54,887 nt of DNA from Planococcus koreensis. Lineage in GTDB: Bacteria > Bacillota > Bacilli > Bacillales_A > Planococcaceae. Positions 26,300-34,783 of this stretch are shown here, piece by piece; the stretch's first letter is position 1, and each line of letters begins with the position of its first letter. Under the pieces are notes generated by a model. That model searched no databases. It was not told the DNA's origin and worked only from the letters and a program-made list of their open reading frames with translations. The translations under genes were made by a program, and so were the position numbers. The DNA lies in the NCBI RefSeq assembly GCF_004761975.1, contig NZ_RQII01000037.1:1-54887 (forward strand). Reading direction: 5' to 3'.

Positions 26300-26332
26300 T
26301 TTACATATGTTACTCATATGAACAAATGTAAA
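26300..26332. promoter_or_regulatory. operator palindrome, probable SorC-family site
   Basis: TTTACATATGTT, 9 bases, AACAAATGTAAA: 12-bp arms with one mismatch, covering the expected start of transcription. The half-site is the same as the two direct repeats before gutM, tying both units to one regulator. Repression by occlusion is the simplest model. Confidence 0.75.
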
Positions 26333-26350
26333 AACGAAGGAGGATTTTCG

Positions 26351-27334
26351 ATGACTCAATTAGTGAATTTGCCGCCACGCGTAAAAGAAACAGACCTGAC
26401 AGGGCTGCTGAAGCAAATGTGGTTGATCCGGTACTTTGAAGAAAAAGTTGACGAGTTTTTTGCCAAAGGCATGATTCACGGAACGACGCATTTAGCGGTA
26501 GGCCAAGAAGCATCAGCAGTGGGCTCGATCGCTGTACTGGAAGACCGGGACAAGATTACAAGTACGCACCGGGGGCATGGCCATTGCATCGCTAAAGGCG
26601 CGGAAGTGAATCGGATGATGGCTGAATTGTTTGGGCGTACAACTGGTTATTGCAAAGGAAAAGGCGGTTCGATGCACATTGCGGATGTCGAAAAAGGAAA
26701 CCTTGGAGCGAATGGAATCGTCGGCGGTGGTTTCTCAATTGCCACCGGAGCAGCTTTGACTTCCCAAATGAAAAAGCAAGGCTACGTCGTTCTTTGCTTT
26801 TTCGGGGATGGCGCATCAAATGAAGGGAGTTTTCATGAAGCAGTGAACTTGGCGTCTATATGGAAGCTTCCTGTCGTCTTTATTTGTGAAAACAACCAAT
26901 ACGGCATGTCTGGCCCAGCAAAAGAGATGATGAATGTCGAAGATGTCGCACAGCGTGCAGAAGCGTACGGCATCTCTGGAAAAGTAGTGGACGGCAATGA
27001 TGTTTTTGACGTCATGAATGGTGTTGGTGAAGCGGTGGACCGTGCACGGAACGGAGAAGGTCCTTCGATTGTGGAAGCGAAAACGTACCGGTGGAAAGGC
27101 CACTCGAAGAGTGATGCCAAAAAGTACAGAACCCGCGAAGAAGAACAGGAATGGCGAGCGAAAGACCCGATTGCACGTCTGCGCGATGTATTGATTGAAA
27201 AAGGATTGCTGACAGAAGAAGCAGCCGATGAGATCAAAGCCGAAGCGAAAAAGGAAATTGAGGATTCCGTTGAATTTGCAAAAGATAGTCCGATGCCGAC
27301 CATCGATGACTTAATGGAAGACATTTATGCTTAA
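26351..27334 (+). CDS. acoA: thiamine-dependent dehydrogenase E1 component, alpha subunit (acetoin dehydrogenase-like)
   Basis: A 327-residue E1 alpha subunit. THRGHGHCIAKG and GYCKGKGGSMHIAD are typical of acetoin and pyruvate dehydrogenases. The thiamine diphosphate motif is CFFGDGASNEGSFHEAVNLA through ENNQYG. YRWKGHSKSD is the phosphorylation-loop-like part. With the beta subunit it decarboxylates or cleaves a keto substrate and passes an acyl group to lipoyl-E2. The start is ATG 26351 after GAAGGAGG. Acetoin-type is favoured over pyruvate by the sequence style and context; the symbol marks similarity only. Confidence 0.85.
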   Translation: MTQLVNLPPRVKETDLTGLLKQMWLIRYFEEKVDEFFAKGMIHGTTHLAVGQEASAVGSIAVLEDRDKITSTHRGHGHCIAKGAEVNRMMAELFGRTTGYCKGKGGSMHIADVEKGNLGANGIVGGGFSIATGAALTSQMKKQGYVVLCFFGDGASNEGSFHEAVNLASIWKLPVVFICENNQYGMSGPAKEMMNVEDVAQRAEAYGISGKVVDGNDVFDVMNGVGEAVDRARNGEGPSIVEAKTYRWKGHSKSDAKKYRTREEEQEWRAKDPIARLRDVLIEKGLLTEEAADEIKAEAKKEIEDSVEFAKDSPMPTIDDLMEDIYA

Positions 27335-27352
27335 AGCAGAGCAAAGGAGAGT

Positions 27353-28342
27353 ATGGCCATGAGGGAGCTGACCTATTTAGAAGCAGTTAAAGAAGCAATG
27401 AGCCAGGAAATGCGCCAGAACGAAGATGTATTCATATTGGGCGAAGACATCGGCGTCTATGGTGGGGCTTTTGGTGTAACAAGAGGCATGATCGAAGAGT
27501 TCGGCCCAGAACGGATTCGCAATACACCCATTTCAGAAGCTGCGATTTCCGGAACAGCAGTCGGTGCAGCATTGACCGGCATGCGTCCGATATTGGAACT
27601 TCAGTTTTCGGACTTCATCACGATTGCAATGGACAATATGGTAAACCAAGCTGCAAAAATCCGCTATATGTATGGCGGCAAAGGGAAAGTGCCAATGGTG
27701 CTGCGAACGCCATCGGGATCCGGCACAGGTGCAGCGGCACAGCATTCCCAAAGCTTGGAGGCATGGATGGCCCACGTACCAGGATTGAAAGTCGTTCAAC
27801 CTTCGACAGCTTACGACGCCAAAGGGCTGCTGAAAGCAGCGATTGACGACGACAACCCGGTCATTTTTTATGAACATAAGCTATGCTACAAGACGAAGTC
27901 GGACGTGCCGGAAGAGCAGTATTCCATTCCGCTGGGAAAAGCGGACGTTAAGCGGCAAGGAACCGATGTGACGATTGTTGCGACAGCAATTATGGTCCAT
28001 AAATCACTTGAAGCGGCGGCGGAACTCGAAAAAGAGGGCATCCATGTAGAAGTAATTGACCCGCGTACACTGGTTCCTCTGGATACAGAAACGATTATCC
28101 AATCTGTGAAGAAAACGAGCCGGCTGATAGTTGTCCATGAAGCGGTCAAGCGTGGAGGGTTTGGCGGGGAAATCGCCAGCACGATTGCTGAAAGCGAAGC
28201 CTTCGATTACCTGGATGCGCCAATCAAGCGCTTAGGAGGAAAAGCGGTACCGATACCGTATAACCCTGAACTGGAAAAAGCGGCGATTCCAACTGTCGAT
28301 GATATTGTTGCAGCAGTAAAAGAAACGTTAAACCGCCTGTAG
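27353..28342 (+). CDS. acoB: thiamine-dependent dehydrogenase E1 component, beta subunit (acetoin dehydrogenase-like)
   Basis: A 329-residue E1 beta subunit. [53 protein letters not shown] and [19 protein letters not shown] are family hallmarks, and the transketolase C-terminal domain includes [23 protein letters not shown] lies 3 bases before ATG 27353 and 9 before ATG 27359; either could be used. 18 bases after the alpha gene. Confidence 0.88.
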   Translation: MAMRELTYLEAVKEAMSQEMRQNEDVFILGEDIGVYGGAFGVTRGMIEEFGPERIRNTPISEAAISGTAVGAALTGMRPILELQFSDFITIAMDNMVNQAAKIRYMYGGKGKVPMVLRTPSGSGTGAAAQHSQSLEAWMAHVPGLKVVQPSTAYDAKGLLKAAIDDDNPVIFYEHKLCYKTKSDVPEEQYSIPLGKADVKRQGTDVTIVATAIMVHKSLEAAAELEKEGIHVEVIDPRTLVPLDTETIIQSVKKTSRLIVVHEAVKRGGFGGEIASTIAESEAFDYLDAPIKRLGGKAVPIPYNPELEKAAIPTVDDIVAAVKETLNRL

Positions 28343-28359
28343 GGAGGAGGAATGAATCG

Positions 28360-29736
28360 ATGGTCAAAGAAATATTCATGCCGAAACTAAGCAGCACGAT
28401 GGAAGTGGGAACTTTGCTGCAATGGTTCAAGAATGAAGGCGATGCGGTTGCAGTAGGCGAGCCCTTGTTTGAAATTATGACGGACAAGATCAATATTGAA
28501 GTGGAATCCTACGAAGAAGGCATCTTGCTGAAAAAGTATTTCGAGGAAGATGATGAAGTGCCGATCAACCACGTCGTTGGATATATCGGTGAGGCCGGAG
28601 AGCAAGTACCTGACTCGCCGCCTGGTGAATCAGGGGCTGCAAAAGAAGAAGAAGATGTAAGCGACTCAAGGCAGCCGCAACTAGAAGATTTGGTGCAGCA
28701 GGGCATTACCGATACCACTTCTGAAAGAACCGCAAACGAACCGGCTGAGACCGAAGCAACTGCTGAAAAACTTCGGGCGACTCCTGCTGCCAGAAGAGCC
28801 GCGAGAGAAGAAAATGTGAGGCTTGCTGAAGTGCCGGGATCTGGACCGAAAGGGCGTATTCATCAAGGCGATGTCATGGCTTTTACGTCTTCACATACTG
28901 CACTTAAAGCGACGCCATTGGCGAAAAAGGTTGCCGAAGCAGAAGGCGTTGATTTAAAAGAAGTTAGTGGAACAGGATCTCAAGGGAAAATTTACCGTGC
29001 CGATGTCGAAGGCGTGAAACAGATTGCATCATCTCCTGTTGAAGCCGGCGGCAAGCGCGTTAAACTGGAAGGCATTCGTAAAGTAGTGGCCCAGCGCACG
29101 CTTCAAAGCAAAACGACTGCTCCACATGTGACATTGACGACCGAAGTGGACATGACTGAAGCGATCAATTTGCGTAAGCAATTGCTCGGACCGATTGAAC
29201 AGCAAACCGGATTCCGGGTTTCTTACACGGAAATCATTTTAAAAGCTGCAGCTTATTCGTTGAAGATGCATCCACATATCAACGTTGCATTGGAAGGCAA
29301 TCACATCATCTACCATGAAGAAATCAACCTTGGATTGGCCGTTGCCGCAGATAACGGCCTGCTGGTCCCCGTGGTTAAAAATGCGGATCAAAAAGGCCTT
29401 GCGGCGTTGACTGCAGAATGCAAACGCCTCGGTAAAGCGGCACGCGAGAACAAGGTGAAACCGGAAGAAATGTCAGGCGGCACTTTCACCGTCAGCAATC
29501 TGGGAATGTATGCCATCGATGCCTTTACACCCGTCATCAACCAGCCCGAATCAGCTATTCTTGGCGTGGGGCGCATCAATGAAAAGCCGGTTGGCGTTAA
29601 TGGGGCTATCGAGCTTCGGCCGATGATGGTTTTGAGTTTGTCGTTTGATCACCGGGTAATTGATGGTGCTCCGGCTGCAGCCTTTTTGACGGAGTTGAAA
29701 GAAGCGCTTGAACAGCCATTCAAATTATTGGCCTAA
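28360..29736 (+). CDS. acoC: dihydrolipoamide acyltransferase E2 with tandem peripheral-subunit-binding domains
   Basis: A 458-residue E2 core. A single lipoyl domain (1-80) has lipoyl Lys43 in MTDKINIE. An acidic linker leads to two peripheral-subunit-binding domains, about 138-172 (RATPAARRAAREENVRLAEV) and 182-216 (KATPLAKKVAEAEGVDLKEV). The acyltransferase domain carries catalytic His431 in DHRVIDG. It moves an acyl group to CoA. One binding domain is usual; two is a notable variation. GGGAGGAGG lies upstream of the ATG. Confidence 0.9.
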   Translation: MVKEIFMPKLSSTMEVGTLLQWFKNEGDAVAVGEPLFEIMTDKINIEVESYEEGILLKKYFEEDDEVPINHVVGYIGEAGEQVPDSPPGESGAAKEEEDVSDSRQPQLEDLVQQGITDTTSERTANEPAETEATAEKLRATPAARRAAREENVRLAEVPGSGPKGRIHQGDVMAFTSSHTALKATPLAKKVAEAEGVDLKEVSGTGSQGKIYRADVEGVKQIASSPVEAGGKRVKLEGIRKVVAQRTLQSKTTAPHVTLTTEVDMTEAINLRKQLLGPIEQQTGFRVSYTEIILKAAAYSLKMHPHINVALEGNHIIYHEEINLGLAVAADNGLLVPVVKNADQKGLAALTAECKRLGKAARENKVKPEEMSGGTFTVSNLGMYAIDAFTPVINQPESAILGVGRINEKPVGVNGAIELRPMMVLSLSFDHRVIDGAPAAAFLTELKEALEQPFKLLA

Positions 29737-29743
29737 GGAGTAG

Positions 29744-31132
29744 ATGTCAGTGAATAATTATGAAGTAGTGGTGCTTGGAGGAGGTCCTGGCGGTTATGTT
29801 GCCGCGATTCGTGCAGCGAAGCTCGGAAAAAAGGTGGCTCTGATTGAAGCCCGGGACCTCGGCGGTACTTGTCTAAACCGCGGCTGCATTCCATCCAAGA
29901 CTTTGCTGAGGCATGCGGAAGTGATTGAAAGCATCGAAAAGGCCAAAAGTTGGGGCATCGAAACAGGTACGATGACTTTTTCCCTTACGAAAATGCTGGC
30001 TCGGAAAGATGCAGTGATCCAGCAACTGAGAAACGGTATTTCTTATTTATTAAAACAAGGCAAGATCGATGTCTACAATGGCTTGGGTGAAGTGCTGGCC
30101 GATCAGTCCATTTCCATTCAGCTAAAGGAGAAAACAGAAATCATTTGTGGTGAAAACATTATTATTGCGACAGGATCTCGGCCGGTTGTTCCGCCGATTC
30201 CCGGTGTTGAAGAAGCAGTATGTTTCACAAGCGATACGATTTTCGACATCGGGAAGATTCCGGAGTCGATGGTCATTGTAGGCGGTGGCATCATTGGTAC
30301 AGAGCTTGCCTGTATTTTCGCGAGCCTCAATGTGCCTGTCAGCATCGTTGAAATGGGTGGCAGAATTGTGCCGAGTGAAGAACCAGAGGCATCTAAAGCT
30401 CTTGCTAAGGCCTTGAAAAAGAAAGGGATTTCAATTCTGACAAGTACGAAAGTGATGGGAATCGAACAGCGAAATGGCAGCCAGCTTGTCCATGTCGAAT
30501 CCGAAAATGGCGAAAAAGAAGCGCTGGAAACAGATGTGATTTTGATGGCTGTCGGCAGGGCGCCGAACACTTCCGCTTTTGCCGAATTGAAATTGGAAAT
30601 GAACGACCCTTTTGTCAAAGTGGATGAACGGATGGCCACCAGCATTCCTTCTATTTATGCAGTGGGCGATGTGATTGGCGGTTGGCAGTTGGCCCATGCA
30701 GCCAGTGCGGAAGGATTGGTTGCTGCTGCAAATGCAGCAGGCGGAAAAGAAGTAATTAACTATAATATTGTACCGCGTTGTGTGTACACGAGCCCTGAAA
30801 TTGCCAGTGTCGGCATGACAGAAGAAGAAGCGACGCAGCGGGGAATCGATTTTAAAGTGGTGAAAGTGGATCATGCAGGAAACGGCAGGGCGCTGGCGCA
30901 AGATGAAAAAGAAGGCTTCACTAAATTAATTGCCGGCACCAAATATGGAGAGATTCTCGGTGTCCTGATGGTCGGCCCCCATGTGACGGAAATGATTGCC
31001 GAGCCCTCTGCTTTTATTCACCTGGAAGGAACAGTGGATGAACTTGCTTCCATGATCCATGCCCATCCGACCATAACAGAAAGTTTGTATGAAGCAGCAG
31101 CTTCTTGGATTGGAAAAGGCGTTCACCATTAA
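29744..31132 (+). CDS. acoL: dihydrolipoyl dehydrogenase (E3)
   Basis: A 462-residue FAD flavoprotein that reoxidises dihydrolipoyl-E2 and reduces NAD. FAD motif GGGPGGYVAAIRAA, redox disulfide GGTCLNRGCIPSK, NAD motif VGGGIIGTELA, and the C-terminal HAHPTITE with catalytic His and Glu are all intact. AAGGAG lies 3 bases before ATG 29744 and 9 bases before GTG 29750. It follows acoC by 7 bases and completes the complex. Confidence 0.92.
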   Translation: MSVNNYEVVVLGGGPGGYVAAIRAAKLGKKVALIEARDLGGTCLNRGCIPSKTLLRHAEVIESIEKAKSWGIETGTMTFSLTKMLARKDAVIQQLRNGISYLLKQGKIDVYNGLGEVLADQSISIQLKEKTEIICGENIIIATGSRPVVPPIPGVEEAVCFTSDTIFDIGKIPESMVIVGGGIIGTELACIFASLNVPVSIVEMGGRIVPSEEPEASKALAKALKKKGISILTSTKVMGIEQRNGSQLVHVESENGEKEALETDVILMAVGRAPNTSAFAELKLEMNDPFVKVDERMATSIPSIYAVGDVIGGWQLAHAASAEGLVAAANAAGGKEVINYNIVPRCVYTSPEIASVGMTEEEATQRGIDFKVVKVDHAGNGRALAQDEKEGFTKLIAGTKYGEILGVLMVGPHVTEMIAEPSAFIHLEGTVDELASMIHAHPTITESLYEAAASWIGKGVHH

Positions 31133-31232
31133 TTGCCAGATGCAGTCTTTCTACCTTAAGATAGAAGAAGAGAAACTTGTGGTTAGTAAAGGCAGCGATT
31201 GGACTGGAATTATGATTGGAACGTTGTTCAGA

Positions 31233-31249
31233 AATGAAAGCGTTTCATT
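31233..31249. promoter_or_regulatory. cre site upstream of the SorC-family regulator
   Basis: AATGAAA-GCG-TTTCATT is a perfect palindrome, and TGAAAGCGTTTCAT (31235-31248) matches the CcpA consensus at 13 of 14 positions. It lies about 50 bases upstream of the regulator start, so the regulator itself may be under catabolite control. Confidence 0.65.
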
Positions 31250-31299
31250 CGGTGCATCCATTCGCTTTTCAAGTTTGAATAAAATGAGAAGGTGCATTC

Positions 31300-32238
31300 A
31301 TGATGAATTGGGAAGAGCGCAGGCAAATCGTAAAAGTATCAAGGCTTTATTATTTTGAAGGATTGACTCAGGCAGAAATCGCGAAGAAAATCGGCGTATC
31401 CCGTCCGGTCATCTCCAAATTATTGAACAAAGCCCGTGAAAGTGGCATTGTTGAGATTTACATTAAAGATGAAAATGCGCATACAGTGGAACTGGAGCAC
31501 CAACTTGAGAAAAAGTACGGGCTGAAAGAAGTAATAGTGGTTCCGGCAGCTGGCAGAAATCCGGAGATGGTCAAGCAATCTTTGGGAAAAGCCGCGTCTT
31601 TCTACATCTCCAAAAATATCAATGGAAAAAAATCACTCGGAATTTCCTGGGGCAGCACATTGGCTAAATTCGTGCAGGAATATCCGTTTGAACAACATCA
31701 GCAGCTGAAAATTATTCCTTTGGTCGGCGGAATGGGAAGTAAACTGGTGGAAATCCACTCCAATCTGCTCGCCTATCAGCTGGCACAGAAGATGAACACA
31801 ACTTGTTCCTATCTGTATGCACCGGCTATGGTCGAGAACGCTGAGTTGAAAAATCGTCTGGTTCAATCAGCTGATATTGCCATGGTGCTTGAAGAGGGGC
31901 GTAATGTCGATATGGCGGTCGTCGGAATCGGTAATCCTTATGAAGATTCGACTATGACGACCATGGAATATCTGAAAAAGGAAGATTTGCAGTCCTTGAA
32001 GCAAGCTGGGGCTGTAGGCGACATCGGTTCGCGGTTTTACGATCAATCCGGGAAACAGATCAAGCATCCGTTGAATGATCTGGTCATCGGCTTGGATATC
32101 AACGAGTATAAACAGATTCCGGAAGTGGTAGGCATCGTGGAAGGCACCCATAAAGTCCAAAGCTTGAAAGCAGCGTTGAGAGGCGGCTTTTTGGATGTTT
32201 TGGTTATTGACGACAGCACGGCGAACTTAATCATTTAA
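31300..32238 (+). CDS. SorC-family sugar-sensing transcriptional regulator
   Basis: A 312-residue regulator. The N-terminal helix-turn-helix (about 20-48) reads GLTQAEIAKKIGVSRPVISK. The C-terminal sugar-binding domain has LGISWGSTLAKF, IPLVGGMGS, VDMAVVGIGNP and IVEGTHKVQSLKAALRGG, typical of SorC/DeoR-type effector domains that bind sugar phosphates. ATGATG at 31300 follows GAGAAGGTG. It most likely acts on the two operators upstream, with a polyol or deoxyketose phosphate as inducer. That link is inferred from gene order and the shared half-site. Confidence 0.9.
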   Translation: MMNWEERRQIVKVSRLYYFEGLTQAEIAKKIGVSRPVISKLLNKARESGIVEIYIKDENAHTVELEHQLEKKYGLKEVIVVPAAGRNPEMVKQSLGKAASFYISKNINGKKSLGISWGSTLAKFVQEYPFEQHQQLKIIPLVGGMGSKLVEIHSNLLAYQLAQKMNTTCSYLYAPAMVENAELKNRLVQSADIAMVLEEGRNVDMAVVGIGNPYEDSTMTTMEYLKKEDLQSLKQAGAVGDIGSRFYDQSGKQIKHPLNDLVIGLDINEYKQIPEVVGIVEGTHKVQSLKAALRGGFLDVLVIDDSTANLII

Positions 32239-32242
32239 TTTA

Positions 32243-32288
32243 AAACCGCCTGGACAGAAGGAGAATTCCTCTGCCCAGGCGGTTTTTC
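32243..32288 (+). terminator. terminator of the regulator gene
   Basis: AAACCGCCTGG with CCAGGCGGTTT form the stem, with a second short pair inside, then TTTTT. Confidence 0.88.
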
Positions 32289-32486
32289 TTTTCGTGAATG
32301 AATACGGAATTTAGCTTTGAAACCCGCTGTCTCGCGATCCAACTATGTTTTTAGAAGTGGTAATTTCTTTTGTTTTCAATTATAAATTGTTTGTCGTTTT
32401 GCCTGATTCATCCTGCCCTTGTAAAGAAATCCAGTAAGAATTTACAGAAACACTTGCAGTTTTTTATTAAATCTTATATGCTTTAA
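32289..32486. other. intergenic region before the zinc-responsive genes
   Basis: About 200 bases of AT-rich sequence between a terminator and a Zur box, with no gene on either strand. It holds the promoter region of the CobW-type gene. Confidence 0.5.
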
Positions 32487-32502
32487 AACGTAATCATTAC
32501 TA
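32487..32502. promoter_or_regulatory. Zur box 1
   Basis: AACGTAATCATTACTA carries the TAATNATTA core of the Bacillus Zur consensus, about 40 bases before the CobW-type gene. Zinc-loaded Zur would repress here. Confidence 0.75.
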
Positions 32503-32540
32503 TTTAAGAGTTTATTATTTACCTGGAAGGAGCGAAATGG

Positions 32541-33692
32541 ATGGATCAACGAATTCCAGTAACGGTCTTGAGCGGCTATTTAGGTGCTGGCAAGACGACG
32601 CTGCTGAACAATATTTTACATAATCGCGACGGGCTGAAAGTGGCGGTCATCGTCAATGACATGAGCGAAGTGAACATCGATGCATCTTTAGTGGAACAAG
32701 GCGGATTTTCACGGACTGAAGAAAAGTTGGTGGAAATGCAAAACGGCTGCATTTGCTGCACGCTGCGGGAAGATCTGATCGTTGAAGTGGAAAAGCTCGT
32801 GAAGCTTGGATCGATCGATTATATTGTCATCGAATCGTCAGGCATCAGTGAGCCGGTTCCGGTGGCGCAGACGTTTTCGTATTTGGATGAAAACCTGGCA
32901 ATCGATTTGTCGCAGCTTTGCCGACTGGATACGATGGTAACTGTGGTCGATGCTGCGAGATTCTGGGCGGATTTTGCTTCCGGCGATACGCTGCTTGAGC
33001 GAAAAGAAGCGGTGGCGGAAGATGATGTAAGGGAAATCGCGGATTTATTGATTGACCAGATCGAGTTTGCGAATGTCCTGGTCATCAATAAACTGGATTT
33101 GATCTCTAAAGAAAAAGCCGAGGAATTAAAGGGAGTGTTGAAGCGCTTGAACCCGGATGCCAAAATCATCGGCACGCAGTATTCGGAAATCGCATTAGAG
33201 GAAGTACTGAATACAGAACGCTTTGACTATGAACGGTCCAGCCAAAGCGCCGGATGGATCAAAGAATTGAACGAGGAACATACACCGGAAACGGAAGAAT
33301 ACGGTATCAGCTCATTTGTCTTCCGCAGCAGCAAGCCATTCCATCCCGAGCGATTGATGGACTGGATTTTGGAGTGGCCGGTGGAAGTGGTCCGCGCAAA
33401 AGGCTTTTTATGGATCGCCACACGGGACGATGTTGCGGTGCTACTTTCCCAGGCAGGCCCGTCGTTGGGCATTGAACGGGCAGGTGCATGGGATCTGGAT
33501 TACGGCGTGAAGATGACGGAGCTCGTGTTGATCGGCATCGGCATGGACCAGCAAGCCATAACGGAAGATTTAACAAACTGCCTGCTGACCGAAGAAGAAA
33601 TGGCGATGGACTGGCAGGAGTTTCACGATCCTTTGCCAGCGTTTTACGAAGAACTTAAAATGGAAGGAGGAGACTTGGAACATGCGCGTTAA
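32541..33692 (+). CDS. CobW/COG0523 G3E-family GTPase, zinc-starvation type
   Basis: A 383-residue P-loop GTPase. Walker A is [11 protein letters not shown], the metal-binding motif NGCICC (C-x-C-C) follows, and ESSGISEP and NKLDL are the other GTPase motifs. The C-terminal CobW_C domain includes [18 protein letters not shown]. It resembles YciC of B. subtilis and ZigA-type zinc chaperones. The upstream Zur box and the overlapping L33 paralog point to zinc distribution under starvation. It overlaps rpmG by 11 bases. Confidence 0.88.
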   Translation: MDQRIPVTVLSGYLGAGKTTLLNNILHNRDGLKVAVIVNDMSEVNIDASLVEQGGFSRTEEKLVEMQNGCICCTLREDLIVEVEKLVKLGSIDYIVIESSGISEPVPVAQTFSYLDENLAIDLSQLCRLDTMVTVVDAARFWADFASGDTLLERKEAVAEDDVREIADLLIDQIEFANVLVINKLDLISKEKAEELKGVLKRLNPDAKIIGTQYSEIALEEVLNTERFDYERSSQSAGWIKELNEEHTPETEEYGISSFVFRSSKPFHPERLMDWILEWPVEVVRAKGFLWIATRDDVAVLLSQAGPSLGIERAGAWDLDYGVKMTELVLIGIGMDQQAITEDLTNCLLTEEEMAMDWQEFHDPLPAFYEELKMEGGDLEHAR

Positions 33693-33831
33693 CATCACAT
33701 TGGCCTGCACAGAAACAGGCGACCGCAATTATTCGACGACGAAAAATAAACGAAATAACCCGGAACGCATCGAATTGAAAAAATACTGCCCACCCCTTAA
33801 AAAGGTTACTTTGCACCGAGAAACGAAATAA
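33682..33831 (+). CDS. rpmG: 50S ribosomal protein L33, zinc-site-degenerate paralog
   Basis: A 49-residue L33: [20 protein letters not shown], then [16 protein letters not shown] and the end HRETK. Zinc-binding L33 has two CxxC pairs. Here each pair keeps only one Cys (Cys9 and Cys36), so it should not bind zinc in the normal way. It starts inside the CobW-type gene, with GGAGGAG just ahead, so the two are co-transcribed under Zur box 1. Such paralogs replace the zinc form on ribosomes when zinc is scarce. Confidence 0.92.
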   Translation: MRVNITLACTETGDRNYSTTKNKRNNPERIELKKYCPPLKKVTLHRETK

Positions 33832-33852
33832 AAATTTTTTACGAATTTTTAA

Positions 33853-33868
33853 AGCGTAATGATTACTT
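33853..33868. promoter_or_regulatory. Zur box 2
   Basis: AGCGTAATGATTACTT, with TAATGATTA core, sits just before the ribosome-binding site of rpsN. Confidence 0.78.
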
Positions 33869-33884
33869 TTAAAGGAGAGATAAT

Positions 33885-34154
33885 ATGGCGAAAAAATCAA
33901 AAGTGGCTAAAGACCAAAAGCAGCGGGAAATGGTGGCACATTATGCGGATCTCCGCAAAGAACTGAAAGACAAAGGCGATTACGAAGCACTGAACAAACT
34001 ACCGCGCAATTCCTCCCCGACGCGCTTGAAAAACCGCTGCGAAGTGACCGGCCGTCCGCGGGGCTTCATGCGCAAATTCAAGATGTCGCGGATTGCTTTC
34101 CGGGAACTGGCCCATAAAGGCCAATTGCCTGGCATTAAAAAAGCAAGCTGGTAA
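33885..34154 (+). CDS. rpsN: 30S ribosomal protein S14, zinc-independent paralog
   Basis: An 89-residue S14 starting [20 protein letters not shown] and ending [16 protein letters not shown], with [20 protein letters not shown] in the core. Length and the absence of the CxxC-x12-CxxC zinc site mark it as the zinc-free type (as RpsN2/YhzA in B. subtilis). AAAGGAGAG precedes ATG 33885, and Zur box 2 lies directly upstream. Confidence 0.95.
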   Translation: MAKKSKVAKDQKQREMVAHYADLRKELKDKGDYEALNKLPRNSSPTRLKNRCEVTGRPRGFMRKFKMSRIAFRELAHKGQLPGIKKASW

Positions 34155-34194
34155 AATGATAGAATAAGAACAAACGTGCAAGGGTGGGGTAGAA

Positions 34195-34551
34195 ATGAAT
34201 GAACGGTTGCTGGACTTTTTACGGAGAAGCGAAGTGAGCAGACTTCCAGAAGAAAAAAGAAAACTATATGAATTCATCACAGAGGCTGAAGATGCCCTGG
34301 CTGAAAAGGCTACAACAGCAGATGAGTTCTTTAGCCTGGTGCTGACGGAATCTCCCATCAACTTGGCCATGAAACATTTTAAATTACCTTACGATCAAGT
34401 TGTCTCACTGCTCACGGACATTGAAGATGAACTTCATGTGAAAATCAAACAGCGTTCCGAAAAAGTGAAGTGGATTGATTTTAGTGATAAGTCCAATCAG
34501 AATATGGATGGCGAGAGAAAGAATCATCTGTTTTTATTTATCAACGAATGA
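34195..34551 (+). CDS. hypothetical protein (118 aa)
   Basis: A 118-residue mainly helical, charged protein (MNERLLDFLRRSEVSRLPEE; later FKLPYDQVVSLLTDIEDELH). I do not recognise it. GGGTGGGGTAG precedes the ATG. It follows rpsN by 40 bases with no terminator between, so it might share the Zur-controlled transcript. It could be a small DNA-binding protein, since LPYDQVVSLLTDIEDE could be a helix-turn-helix, but this is weak. Confidence 0.6.
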   Translation: MNERLLDFLRRSEVSRLPEEKRKLYEFITEAEDALAEKATTADEFFSLVLTESPINLAMKHFKLPYDQVVSLLTDIEDELHVKIKQRSEKVKWIDFSDKSNQNMDGERKNHLFLFINE

Positions 34552-34570
34552 CGAAATTTATAGCTCGTAC

Positions 34571-34617
34571 ACCGCCGCTCCCGACGTATTCACGTCGAAG
34601 GGAGCGGCGGTTTTTTA
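34571..34617 (+). terminator. terminator, CCGCCGCTCCC family
   Basis: ACCGCCGCTCCCGACGT pairs with ACGTCGAAGGGAGCGGCGGT (small bulge), then TTTTTT. Confidence 0.9.
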
Positions 34618-34783
34618 ATCCGCTTTAAAATTGCTTGATGTTGTCCATAGCAGTTTGAATAAATTAATAAAATATGGGTATCAATTAACAATTTTATATG
34701 ATAAAGTATTTTGAATATTTAAATAACTAATTCATCTTTTATTATTTTCGATTGAAAACTATTCCATAAAGGAGAAGATGAAA

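Noticed and set aside
26351-31132. Calling the complex pyruvate dehydrogenase
   Set aside because: Subunit style and the setting in a PTS/SorC-regulated block fit an acetoin-type complex better; a housekeeping PDH would not be expected here.
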